Source: Triticum aestivum (taxonomy: Eukaryota; Streptophyta; Magnoliopsida; Poales; Poaceae). Taken from it: 64,000 nt of DNA. The position numbers were made by a program, and so were the translations under genes. Under the pieces are notes generated by a model that was not told the DNA's origin, made no database searches, and was given only the letters and a program-made list of their open reading frames with translations. The stretch covers positions 172,523,498 through 172,587,497 of the forward strand of contig NC_057807.1 of assembly GCF_018294505.1 (NCBI RefSeq), given 5' to 3'. Below are positions 45,901 to 58,556 of the stretch, one piece after another (positions within the stretch are counted from its first letter, which is position 1; every line of letters begins with the position of its first letter).

Positions 45901-45985
45901 GGTGCACTGGGGCAAGCTGGATGCGGAGAGGCTTATCACTGACGCGCCGCCAGAAGGCAAGGAGTATCGTACGCCCGAGATGTAC

Positions 45986-48900
45986 TGTCAGGACCCCGAC
46001 TCGATGCCACATCGATCTAGCATGTAACACCTCATATCACTTTGCGGCCTCACGCACGGTATTCCCACGGTGTCGCCTTACCTTTGCCAGGGACCGTTTG
46101 CGCCTTTTGGCACACGTATATGACAGTGTCGCTAGCATCCATACGATAAGGAGCCCGGGCTGACATGGCTAGTCGTAAACCCAAAGTGGCACAGACTTAC
46201 AGGGACAGGCATCCATGACCCAGCATCGAACGTGTCGGTCATCAGCGAGTGGATCCAGGCTGTAGCACTGGGCTAGCAGGACTCCGGTGAACCGGGCTGT
46301 AGCGGGCTAACAGGACTCCGGTATTCATCGCGTGACATTTCCCCGAAGGGACAGACACAGGAACGAAGAAGGACACATGCCGGCCAGCCTAAGTGTTCCG
46401 GAGCAGTAGCAAGCTACCATGGCTCAGGTGAAACACTAGGAGACATTTCCCGGTAAGAGAGGCTACTAAAGATAAACAACTAGATGGTCAGATCCCACAC
46501 ATACCAAGCATTTCAATACATACACACAATATGCTCGATATGTGCAAAACAACATGGCATCACAACATGACTCTACGACACAAGTACTTTATTCATTAGG
46601 CTCCGAGGAGCGAGATATTACAAACATGGGTCTCATGACCCAACACTCAGAGCATACAAGTCAAAGCACAAGCGGAAGCTATCATGTCTGAGTACAGACG
46701 TCTATAAATGAAAAAGGCTGAAAAGCCTGACTATCTATCAGATCCTGCCGAGGGCACAAGATCGTAGCTGAGGTATCAAGCTAAACGTCGAAGTCCAAGC
46801 GGAACTACTAGTGAGACTGAAGTCTCTCTGCAAAACATAAAATAGGCAAACGTGAGTACAAATGTACCCAGCAAGACTTACATCAGATCTATCTACACAT
46901 GCATCATTATCAACAAAGGGGATGGTGGAGTTTGACTGCAGCAAGCCAGCTTTGACTCGGTGGCTATCCTGAACTACGACTGCAAGTAACTCTTTTGAGG
47001 TGGCGCACACGAGTCCACATATTCACCATATCAATACACCACTATGGATCCGCTCCCGTCTCCCTACGAGAACGCCATCCATAGCACTCACGCTTATCTT
47101 GCGTATTTTAGAGTATCCACTTTCACTTGTCTATGAACTGTACAAGGGGTCCACGTTTCCATATCCGAGGAATCCGGCTATTCGAATAGATAATGATAAC
47201 CCTGCAGGGGTGTACTTCTTCACACACGCTCTCGCCACTTACCGCCCTGTACACGTCATGTACCTCGGCAACCTTCAAGCGGAAGCCGGGCGAGGGAGTC
47301 GGCCACGACCTGACTAACCGAACAAGTCTCTAGTCCAGGTTTATCGCCTATTCGGGTTCCATCCGCAAGGAGATCCGGCCGGGGTGTCGCTCACGGCCCC
47401 AAACGATGTGAGCAGGGTTCCCAAGCCCACCTCGACGGGTGGATGTACGCTTGGTACACCGTGCCACTGTGCCTAGTCTGTCCCAAGCCCACCTGTACTG
47501 GGTGCCACTTGGTAGACTACTAACACTACCTACAAACACCAGAAACTAGTTGCAACTCCTGGACAGAGATCATGTTGATTAATAAGTCGAGAGGGGTCGA
47601 GTTACCGGAACCCAATGTGTGGTAGTAACTGGTCATGGATCACAAACACAGAACTCAGTTCCTGAGGACGGCTGCAATGAGACAACCCACCATGTACTCC
47701 TACATGGCCTCTCACCGCTACCTTTACCAAATCGTGTTCACACACTTAGCTCACACACAGTAGGACATGTTCACACGCCTCTGATTCATCCCCGATGAAT
47801 CAGACCTGACTCAACTCTAAGCAGTAGCAGGCATGACAAACAAGCATGAATGAGTAGGCACATCAGGGCTCAAACAACTCCTACTCATGCTAGTGGGTTT
47901 CATCTATTTACTGTGGCAATGACAGGTCATGCAAAGGATAAAGGGGTTCAGCTACCGCAGCAAGTAACAGATGAATCGGTGTTGTCCTAATGCAGTAAAA
48001 GAGAGCAGGAGCGAGAGAGTGGGATTGTATCGGAATGAACAAGGGGGTTTTGCTTGCCTGGCACTTCTGAAGATAACATTGAGTCTTCATCAGTGTCAAC
48101 GATCACATCATCGGTATCACGTCTATCGAGAGGGGACAAATACCGGCAACAAGAAGAAATACAATCAATGCAATGCACAATATGATGCATGATCATGACA
48201 TGGCAAAATGAATGTGTTTTGAGCTAATGCAACTAGCAACAGATTAAATGAAGTTGGTTTGAATACAAGATTCAAATTCAAACTCCATATGTGATTATTC
48301 AAATGCCATTTAATTGATTTGCCTAAACAGCAGCTATAAGTTGTTCTAACATGCATGAAAATGGTACAGATGGATTCCTTGAATTTTTCTGATAATTTTT
48401 CATATATAAATCATTTAATTTGGAGTTACGGTTAATTTTCTATGATTTATTGAAGTTTTAACTATTTTCTGGAATTTCCTGATTATTTATAAATTAACTA
48501 AATTCCAGTAAATGAATATTGCGTCAGCATGACGTTGGCATGACGTCAGCAAGTCAACAGGGGTCGGTCAGGGTCAAACCTGACGTGTGGGGGCCACACG
48601 TCAGTGACACAGGTTAGACAGGGGGGTTAGTTTAATTTAATTAAAGATTAGGGCACTAGGGCCCACATGTCAGTGGCTCTGGGGTTAGATTAGGTGGTGA
48701 TTAGCTTAAGCTAATCACCTGATGGCGGGGGCCCACCTGTCAGTGTCAGCAGAGGGGGTAGTTAAGATAAAATAGTTAAACTAATTAACAGGGGGGGGCT
48801 GGCCCCACCTGTCATCGACCCAGAGAGGGGGGGGGTCCCGCCGCGGTCAACGTGGTCAGACCCACCGGCGGCTTGACGCCGGCGAGGCCAGACGCGGTGG

Positions 48901-50248
48901 TGCGCGTCGGAAACCAACTACAGGGGCTCTTTTGGCGCGCAGGGAGCAGCTACGGGGAGAGGGTGGAGTGGCGCATCCAACGGTGGCGGTGGCGGAGGCT
49001 GGGGTGGCCGGAGCTGCCGGCGGCGACCTCTTTTGCGGCTGCCGGAGCTCGGGTGGGTGCGGGATTAGCGCTGCGGCTTGCAAACAAGCTAGCTGCCACG
49101 CTAGCGTTGCTCCACGGGTCGTTGCGAGTGCAACGGACGCACGCGCGGGGCCATTTGGTCACCGGGGCTTCGCCGGCGACGAGCCCGTGCGGCGGAGCGT
49201 TTCGGCTCCGGTGGAGGGAGCGGCCAGGGGGCGAATTAGTCAACGAGGCATGGGGAAAACGATGCAGCGGCTCACCGCGGTTCTTCTGGTGCTGCTGGCG
49301 AGGCAGGGGAGGCACGGGGTCCGGCGAATCGACGGAGGGGAGCTTCGGTGGCCGGCGACGGAACGGCGATGGTGGCGGCGTTGCAGGGCTTCCAGAGGGC
49401 CGTGGGTCGGTGGGGAGGAAGGAGGGGGTCGAGGCGGAGCTCGTGGGTGTGTCGGAGAGGCTAGGGGTGGCCGGTGGCCACGAGAGAGCTCGTCGGCGGC
49501 GGCGGGTGTGTTCGGTGGCTGCGCGCGAGAGAGCCAGAGGAGGAGAGGAGCTCGGGGAGAGAGTGAGAGGCCTGGGGGGGGGTGCGTGGCGTCGCGGACG
49601 GGGTCCAGGGCAACGAGAGGAAGCAGGAGGTGGCTAGGGGGGAAGCAGGAGGTGGCCGAGGCAGCGTCGGCGAGCGCCACGCCTCGCCTCTGTTCGTCCT
49701 CCTGGCAGAGGAGGAAGAGGACAAAGGAGGAGGAGGTGGGCTGGGCCGGCTGGGGGAGCTGGGCCGGTGGTGGCGCCAGGTAAGGTTTCTCTTCTCTCTC
49801 TGTCTTTTTCTAATTATTTCAGTTTTCTATTTTGCAGGTTTGTTTTGAATTTGGTTTTGAAACCAATTCAATTTATTTTGCTTCTGACAATATTTTTAGG
49901 AGCTAAAAGAATTAAAACAATGCTCCACAAAATATTTCAGAATTATTGGACCTATATTTATTTAATAGTAGATATAAATCCAATTCAAATAATTATTGAT
50001 TTAATTCAAATGCCCAAATTAAATGTTTCTGAGACACCAAAAATATTGGTTTGGATTTTACCTCTTGCCAATATTTCCAGAGGATATCAGGAACATTTTC
50101 TTGGACACATTTGAGAAGATTTAATTGTTGGTTATTTTTAGAGGTTTCTGAGGCTTTGAAAATTCCTCAATTCAAATTTCATTTGAATTTAAACATGATG
50201 CAGCAAGAGGTCTAGCCTAGTGCATTACCAGAAGCTAGGGATGTGACA
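45986..50248 (-). repeat. 3' LTR of element C (left)
   Basis: 4263 bp. A GC-rich part (about 48750-49800) gives long biased open frames. The first about 590 bp differ from the right LTR at about 29 sites, the next about 1.1 kb at almost none. Confidence 0.92.
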
Positions 50249-53200
50249 ACTCACCCCCACTAAACAAGAATCTCGTCTCGAGATTCAAGCGTAGGGTAAG
50301 GTGAAAGGTAAACGCAACTAGTATAATCTTCACGATCCAGGTTGCACTTCAACTGAACGTTGATTTGTTCACCATCATTTTCTCGAAGTCTTGCTCTGAG
50401 AACTCCAACTAACATGACAACGAGAGGAAAGGAAAGACCCTAAAAGAATCGTTCTTCTCGGAGGTCGAACAACTCAGGATTAACTCACGGAATGAGACAT
50501 AGCAACATCTCTCGAGCTGAGGGACGAAGCACACATCCATAAGAATGGAGTGAGGCAGATGACGAAGGTTCACTAGGTAGACAACAATTCCACACCTAAG
50601 AAGGTGGTGAACGATTGTCCACGTAGCGAGGAGTTGAGTTGCCTTAATACCATAACGATACACCTTAGGGAAGGTGACTCGTAGAGATATTTCCTTAAGT
50701 GGCAAAAAGAATTACTTTTGATTCAGAGATCATTGAAACTCTTTAAACCAGCCTAAGACAATTCTCGAGCGATCGTTTGGAGGGGGTCGGTAGAATGGCA
50801 TACTCGGACTTGGATGATGTGGATTACCTTGTTGAAGACAACGTAATGGATGAGTTTGCTCATCACCGGAAATGGAAGAGACCCATGGTAGAATGGCACA
50901 TTGGCGGTGCAAGCTGGGAACAAAATGCAAATGCTGGGAATGATTCTGGTGACTGGGGAAGAACCCAACAATAGAGAGCGAATTCACTGTTTGAAAGGAT
51001 CATAGCATTGCCGAGGGAACTGAGAGCAAACCCAGTTAGTGCCGATGATAACACGTAGCGCTTGTGTGTGCTCTCAAGAACTTGAGCATTTCCACAATCA
51101 TCAAGGTTTTACCAACATCCGTGTGAAGGATCCTGGCAACACAACATACCACCATGATGAACAACGATGGACGATGCAGATGCATAGGAAGATAACATCA
51201 ACTCAGGTTTCACCCTAGCGAGGCCAAGGAAACAAAATCTGGATGATCGACCGAGAGACATTTAGCACTCCGCTTCTAATGTTCTCCTTGACGTGCTAGT
51301 GTAACCTATTCATAGATATGGTTTGATAACTAGAACATCAAGTAAAGGTCGGACTTCGGGAGCAATAGAATCCATAAGGAACAGTTACAGAGGTAAATCC
51401 TACGAAATCCTTATGGGGAGGTGGCCAACTTCCTCAAACAAGATACTACAATAATAAGTCTTCCGGCTGGGTGTGTTGGCCACGACATCCACTTTACCGG
51501 TTATCGAGGAACCAATATTATAGTTCTTGGGAAATATTCCAACCATCATATCTGCCTGAGACTCAGATCTGGTTGGTGTCAGGATATTCCAGACTCATCG
51601 AGTCTAGGAAGAAAAATGAAAGTTTGCAACACAAATCGACGAGATGACGTTGCGAGATTCTCAGGAAATGAACTACGATAGCAAGCTCCAAAACATGAGC
51701 TGGTTCTGCTACAAACATGTGAAACACGTTGTCCCAGACAAGCATGCCCACATGGTAGTCTTACAATAAAACACTACCGAGTTCTGGTTGGGAACCATCA
51801 TTGAGGATATAGGAATCTTGTGCAGGAACTAGTATTTGCACAGCAACTCCTTTACCTTGAACAAATCAATCAGTGGCTTGGTGTGCTAGGGATACATATA
51901 GAATGAAGGTTGCAAGTCTCCAGACCACAGAATACTTCGCACATGTGTATGACTGACTTGGGATGATTCCAGAGGAAGCAGAACTAACTTTCTCAAATTC
52001 ACGGCGGCAACTTTCACCAAATGCACGTGTATAAGAGAAAGTCACTCCTTTCATCAAACAAATACTTCATGAGCTAGCATGAAGAAAATGCTTTCAAAAG
52101 TTTCCAACACTAGCTTAATGTTCAACAACATCATGGAGGAGATAAGGATGTTGCCAATGGGCTCAGCAACAATTCATCCAGATTCCCATGGAGATGGAAT
52201 TCCATAACTATGTGATCAAGGTGATAGTATTGGTCAGACCAAAGATGTAATGGTGTATGCTCGAGGGATCCACCACGAATAAGACAACATTACGAGCATC
52301 GTTGGTACTGATTTGATTTGACGATAGCCCACACTCAAATCAAAGGATTGATAAGACAATAGGTCCAGCAACTGATCACAAGGACCAATCGATGAAGATA
52401 TCATCTTTCTTCAACACACACTACACAAGAATATCCCTTTGGAACGAACTAAGTCAGACAAGCTTTTATCTTCCAACTCTCCAAGTTGTTGTCTAGCTTA
52501 ACCAACTAGCTCAGGGATATCTAACACCGATTCTTGGAGAGAAGGTGGTTCACAAGAAACCAACTTGATCACGAACTCAACATAGCGGTCAGGTGACAAC
52601 CCGGTAACACCTCCAAGAAGATATTTGGAAAGTCACGAACCACCGGTATGTTACTAAGCTCGAGAACAATCTTGCTTTTGAGGGCAAGACGATATGATCA
52701 GATGAGTGAGGACTTGACAAGATCCTAACTCATCAATCGAAGGGTGCACCGAAATAAGGACTAGGTAGCACGATCAGTCTTAGAAGGATGATTCGAAAAC
52801 CAACATACTAAGAATGAAATTATTATCCTTTAACTACCAAGCAACAGAGTTGCTAGCAGTATTGATTTCACACATCACAATTCATTTGTCGGTATTCCGG
52901 TTGCATCAACACGAGGGCCGAGGAATGAACAGTGATGGCAAGAAGTATCACTGTACCAAGAGTTCATGGGATGGTGTGCAATTCCTATAACAATCTCGAT
53001 ATAAAATATGTAATACTCCAAGGTAGAGCAGAACCAAAAGCTGGATTGGCATTTGATCTGCGGAATACAACTACTTTGACCCAATCCTAGATATGGAAGA
53101 GGTACTGGAGTTTGTTTCTCCTAGTCATTCCGGAATGGAATGGCTTGACAGACCACAAGAGTCATAGGCATCGATGAACGAACGCACGCATACTCTTGAC

Positions 53201-54222
53201 TATCAATTGATAGACGAGGGTCAGAATGCAACTAAAGAGAACAACTCAAAGGAACATATAACTTTCTGAGTTGTGGATGCATAGATTAGTATGTCGAACC
53301 AAGTTCAACATATTTCTTCCGGATAACCCATGCAGAAAGGTAGAACTGGCAGAGTCACGATTTATGAGTGGAGATCTCCTCAAGAGTACTCTAATTGTGA
53401 TCTTTTAATCCAGAAGAACTCCTGCCAAGAGTGGTTCATGGTAATTGGAAGAAGGAAATACCACGGACCTCGAGGACTATCACAAGGTTACTAATATCCT
53501 AAAGGAGCTAGCAATTACTAACAACATGAAGTAGGTAGAGTGAATCTCGGGTTCAAGAACCCAGGAGCAGAATACCTACTACTAAGTAGCATCACGGGAT
53601 GCTTTCGAGAATGATGGCCAGAATCATCACACTGGGAACACAAATCCTGGCTAATTACTAGATGATCCCCTAAGACACCTAGGGTCACAATAATATCTCC
53701 AACATATATGTCAAGGTAACGAAGTACCTCAACTCACTGATTAGTGTGGTTAATCTGGCCCATGGGAACATTGAAACGGGAAGAAAGGATTTGCAATTGC
53801 ATCAGACTACTTAGAAACCTGGGATGACTCGGACAGCATAACGGCTGTAAATGCTCAGAAAAGATTTGAGACATTCACAAAAATGGTGGCATAACCACTC
53901 AGAAGCACAAAATCAAGGTTTCAAGATCAGCAATTAACATACGGAAGTAGTAGGAACTGAACTGAGACTTAAGTCCAACAATCTTATAAGTCTACGGATT
54001 AGTAACACGTGATCCTGATAGAAAGAAGAGATAGCCTAGTTCTTAATCCCCGTAGAAGAGAAGATGATGACTCAGATCAGAAGGCCATGAGGTATAAGGA
54101 GTAAAAGAGCCTTACGTTCCATCCCACAATCAATTCCCTTATATAACTAAGGAATTTCTAGACTCAACTTCGACCAGTTTGGCTTGGTAATCCTACAGGC
54201 AGTCAAGCTCTGATACCAACGC
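50249..54222 (-). other. Internal domain of element C (non-coding)
   Basis: 3974 bp. It begins, on the minus strand, 4 bp after the 5' LTR with the primer binding site and ends in the purine tract AGTGGGGGTGAGT (complement of 50249-50261). No open frame above about 100 codons, no domain, no conserved coding pattern. Long matches to the interior of D suggest the non-coding core is conserved as RNA or packaging sequence. Confidence 0.85.
54207..54218 (-). other. Primer binding site of element C (tRNA-Met type)
   Basis: TGGTATCAGAGC on the minus strand, the standard plant site complementary to the 3' end of initiator tRNA-Met, four bases from the LTR. Confidence 0.9.
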
Positions 54223-57200
54223 TGTCAGGACCCCGACTCGATGTCACATCGATCTAGCCGGTAACACCTCATATCACTTTGCGGCCTCACGCACGGTATC
54301 CCCACGGGTGTCGCCTTACCTTTGCCCGGGACCGTTTGCGCCTTTTGGCTCACGTATATGATAGTGTCGCTAGCATCCATATGATAAAGAGCCCGGGCTG
54401 ACATGACTAGTCGTAAACCCAAAGTGGCACAGACTTACAGGGACAGGCATCCATGACCCAGCTTCGAACGTGTCGGTCATCAGCAAATGGGTCCGGGCTG
54501 TAGCACTGGGCTAGCAGGACTCCGGTGAACCGGGCTGTAGCGGGCTAACAGGACTCCGGTACTCAAAGCGTGACATTTCCCCGAAGGGACAGACACAGGA
54601 ACGAAGAAGGACACATGCCGGCCAGCCTAAGTGTTCCAGAGCAGTAGCAAGCTACCATGGCTCAGCGGTAACACTAGGAGACATTTCCCGGTAAGAGAGG
54701 CTACTAAAGATAAACAACTAGATAGTCAGATCCCACACATACCAAGCATTTCAATCATACACACAATATGCTCGATATGTGCAAATACAACGAAGCATCA
54801 CAACATGACTCTACGACACAAGTACTTTATTCATTAGGCTCCGAGGAGCGAGATATTACAAACATGGGTCTCATGACCCAACACTCAGAGCATACAAGTC
54901 AAAGCACAAGCGGAAGCTATCATGTCTGAGTACAGACGTCTATAAATGAAAAAGGCTGAAAAGCCTGACTATCTATCAGATCCTGCCGAGGGCACAAGAT
55001 CGTAGCTGAGGTATCAAGCTAAACGTCGAAGTCCAAGCGGAACTACTAGTGAGACTGAAGTCTCTCTGCAAAACATAAAATAGGCAAACGTGAGTACAAA
55101 TGTACCCAGCAAGACTTACATCAGATCTATCTACACATGCATCATTATCAACAAAGGGGATGGTGGAGTTTGACTGCAGCAAGCCAGCTTTGACTCGGTG
55201 GCTATCCTGAACTACGACTGCAAGTAACTCTTTTGAGGTGGCGCACACGAGTCCACATATTCACCATATCAATACACCACTATGGATCCGCTCCCGTCTC
55301 CCTACGAGAACGCCATCCATAGCACTCACGCTTATCTTGCGTATTTTAGAGTATCCACTTTCACTTGTCTATGAACTGTACAAGGGGTCCACGTTTCCAT
55401 ATCCGAGGAATCCGGCTATTCGAATAGATAATGATAACCCTGCAGGGGTGTACTTCTTCACACACGCTCTCGCCACTTACCGCCCTGTACACGTCATGTA
55501 CCTCGGCAACCTTCAAGCGGAAGCCGGGCGAGGGAGTCGGCCACGACCTGACTAACCGAACAAGTCTCTAGTCCAGGTTTATCGCCTATTCGGGTTCCAT
55601 CCGCAAGGAGATCCGGCCGGGGTGTCGCTCACGGCCCCAAACGATGTGAGCAGGGTTCCCAAGCCCACCTCGACGGGTGGATGTACGCTTGGTACACCGT
55701 GCCACTGTGCCTAGTCTGTCCCAAGCCCACCTGTACTGGGTGCCACTTGGTAGACTACTAACACTACCTACAAACACCAGAAACTAGTTGCAACTCCTGG
55801 ACAGAGATCATGTTGATTAATAAGTCGAGAGGGGTCGAGTTACCGGAACCCAATGTGTGGTAGTAACTGGTCATGGATCACAAACACAGAACTCAGTTCC
55901 TGAAGACGGCTGCAATGAGACAACCCACCATGTACTCCTACATGGCCTCTCACCGCTACCTTTACCAAATCGTGTTCACACACTTAGCTCACACACAGTA
56001 GGACATGTTCACACGCCTCTGATTCATCCCCGATGAATCAGACCTGACTCAACTCTAAGCAGTAGCAGGCATGACAACAAACATGAATGAGTAGGCACAT
56101 CAGGGCTCAAACAACTCCTACTCATGCTAGTGGGTTTCATCTATTTACTGTGGCAATGACAGGTCATGCAAAGGATAAAGGGGTTCAGCTACCGCAGCAA
56201 GTAACAAATATGTCGTTGTTGTCCTAATGCAGTAAAAGAGAGCAGGAGCGAGAGAGTGGGATTGTATCGGAATGAACAAGGGGGTTTTGCTTGCCTGGCA
56301 CTTCTGAAGATAACATTGAGTCTTCATCAGTGTCAACGATCACATCATCGGTATCACGTCTATCGAGAGGGGACAAATACCGGCAACAAGGAAGAAATAC
56401 AATCAATGCAATGCACAATATGATGCATGCTCATGACATGGCAATATGAATGTGTTTTGAGCTAATGCAACTAGCAACAGATTAAATGAAGTTGGTTTGA
56501 ATATAAAATTCAAATTCAAACTCCATGTGATTATTCAAATGCCATTTAATTGATTTGTGCTAAACAGCAGCTATAAGTTGTTCTAACATGCATGAAAATG
56601 GTACAGATGGATTCCTTGAATTTTTCTGATAATTTTTCATATATAAAACATTTAATTTGGAGTTACGGTTAATTTTCTATGATTTATTGAAGTTTTAACT
56701 ATTTTCTGGAATTTCCTGATTATTTATAAATTAACTAAATTCCAGTAAATGAATATTGCGTCAGCATGACGTTGGCATGACGTCAGCAAGTCAACAGGGG
56801 TCGGTCAGGGTCAAACCTGACGTGTGGGGGCCACACGTCAGTGACACAGGTTAGACAGGGGGGTTAGTTTAATTTAATTAAAGATTAGGGCACTAGGGCC
56901 CACATGTCAGTGGCTCTGGGGTTAGATTAGGTGGTGATTAGCTTAAGCTAATCACCTGATGGCGGGGGCCCACCTGTCAGTGTCAGCAGAGGGGGTAGTT
57001 AAGATAAAATAGTTAAACTAATTAACAGGGGGGGCTGGCCCCACCTGTCATCGACCCAGAGAGGGGGGGGTCCCGCCGTGGTCAACGTGGTCAGACCCAC
57101 CGGCGGCTTGACGCCGGCGAGGCCAGACGCGGTGGTGCGCGTCGGAAACCAACTACAGGGGCTCTTTTGGCGCGCAGGGAGCAGCTACGGGGAGAGGGTG

Positions 57201-58482
57201 GAGTGGCGCATCCAACGGTGGCGGTGGCGGAGGCTGGGGTGGCCGGAGCTGCCGGCGGCGACCTCTTTTGCGGCTGCCGGAGCTCGGGTGGGTGCGGGAT
57301 TAGCGCTGCGGCTTGCAAACAAGCTAGCTGCCACGCTAGCGTTGCTCCACGGGTCGTTGCGAGTGCAACGGACGCACGCGCGGGGCCATTTGGTCACCGG
57401 GGCTTCGCCGGCGACGAGCCCGTGCGGCGGAGCGTTTCGGCTCCGGTGGAGGGAGCGGCCAGGGGGCGAATTAGTCAACGAGGCATGGGGAAAACGATGC
57501 AGCGGCTCACCGCGGTTCTTCTGGTGCTGCTGGCGAGGCAGGGGAGGCACGGGGTCCGGCGAATCGACGGAGGGGAGCTTCGGTGGCCGGCGACGGAACG
57601 GCGATGGTGGCGGCGTTGCAGGGCTTCCAGAGGGCCGTGGGTCGGTGGGGAGGAAGGAGGGGGTCGAGGCGGAGCTCGTGGGTGTGTCGGAGAGGCTAGG
57701 GGTGGCCGGTGGCCACGAGAGAGCTCGTCGGCGGCGGCGGGTGTGTTCGGTGGCTGCGCGCGAGAGAGCCAGAGGAGGAGAGGAGCTCGGGGAGAGAGTG
57801 AGAGGCCTGGGGGGGGTGCGTGGCGTCGCGGACGGGGTCCAGGGCAACGAGAGGAAGCAGGAGGTGGCTAGGGGGGAAGCAGGAGGTGGCCGAGGCAGCG
57901 TCGGCGAGCGCCACGCCTCGCCTCTGTTCGTCCTCCTGGCAGAGGAGGAAGAGGACAAAGGAGGAGGAGGTGGGCTGGGCCGGCTGGGGGAGCTGGGCCG
58001 GTGGTGGCGCCAGGTAAGGTTTCTCTTCTCTCTCTGTCTTTTTCTAATTATTTCAGTTTTCTATTTTGCAGGTTTGTTTTGAATTTGGTTTTGAAACCAA
58101 TTCAATTTATTTTGCTTCTGACAATATTTTTAGGAGCTAAAAGAATTAAAACAATGCTCCACAAAATATTTCAGAATTATTGGACCTATATTTATTTAAT
58201 AGTAGATATAAATCCAATTCAAATAATTATTGATTTAATTCAAATGCCCAAATTAAATGTTTCCGAGACACCAAAAATATTGGTTTGGATTTTACCTCTT
58301 GCCAATATTTCCAGAGGATATCAGGAACATTTTCTTGGACACATTTGAGAAGATTTAATTGTTGGTTATTTTTAGAGGTTTCTGAGGCTTTGAAAATTCC
58401 TCAATTCAAATTTCATTTGAATTTAAACATGATGCAGCAAGAGGTCTAGCCTAGTGCATTACCAGAAGCTAGGGATGTGACA
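54223..58482 (-). repeat. 5' LTR of element C (right)
   Basis: 4260 bp. Same ends as the left copy. Differs from it mainly in the first about 590 bp and in scattered sites from 56060 on. Confidence 0.92.
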
Positions 58483-58556
58483 TGTACTATAAGACTGTCC
58501 TGAAGGGTGCCCGCAAGATTGCAGATGAGTGCCCCAGAGATGTAATTATTGAGTGA

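Larger units (their letters stand above)
45986..58482 (-). mobile_element. Element C: complete large non-coding LTR element (LARD-like)
   Basis: LTRs 45986-50248 and 54223-58482 (about 4.26 kb each), internal region about 4.0 kb, total 12.5 kb. Ends TGTCAGGACC...GGATGTGACA. TGTAC at 45981-45985 and 58483-58487 is a perfect target-site duplication. A tRNA-Met-type primer binding site next to the right LTR and a purine tract next to the left LTR give minus orientation. No gag or pol motif in any frame. Large LTRs around a non-coding core of this size fit the LARD class described in Triticeae. Such elements need proteins from others. It is the youngest layer of the nest. Confidence 0.92.
43050..58556 (+). 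pseudogene. Antisense gene of element B, copy 2 (six exons, last exon split by element C)
   Basis: Exons: 43050-43913, 43998-44370, 44451-44874, 45022-45136, 45222-45494, and 45570-45985 joined to 58488-58556. The last exon is cut after ...KEYRTPEMY by element C. Removing C and one TGTAC restores the frame, which ends ARKIADECPRDVIIE-stop at 58554-58556. N-terminus as in copy 1. The C-terminal domain (DAAAFYRAEEGSSTEKVFW; LWPGEAMPGSYFGL; IEGARRALAHAKVHWGKLDA) aligns with exon 6 of the gene in element A. One in-frame TGA lies in exon 2 (44169-44171), where copy 1 has Asp. Likely nuclear or cytoplasmic coiled-coil protein; function unknown. Confidence 0.8.

Noticed and set aside
46738..55555. 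Pairs of identical 60-105-codon frames in the two LTRs of element C (for example 46738-47010 and 54976-55248).
   Set aside because: Identity follows from the LTR duplication. The frames have no family similarity and are absent as intact frames from the related LTR of element D.
48852..58082. Long open frames (up to 334 codons) in the GC-rich parts of both LTRs of element C, on both strands.
   Set aside because: Composition is extreme (Arg, Gly, Pro, Ala), all frames are open at once, and a difference in the length of a G run (near 49577 against 57811) shifts the frames between the two LTRs without any sign of constraint.
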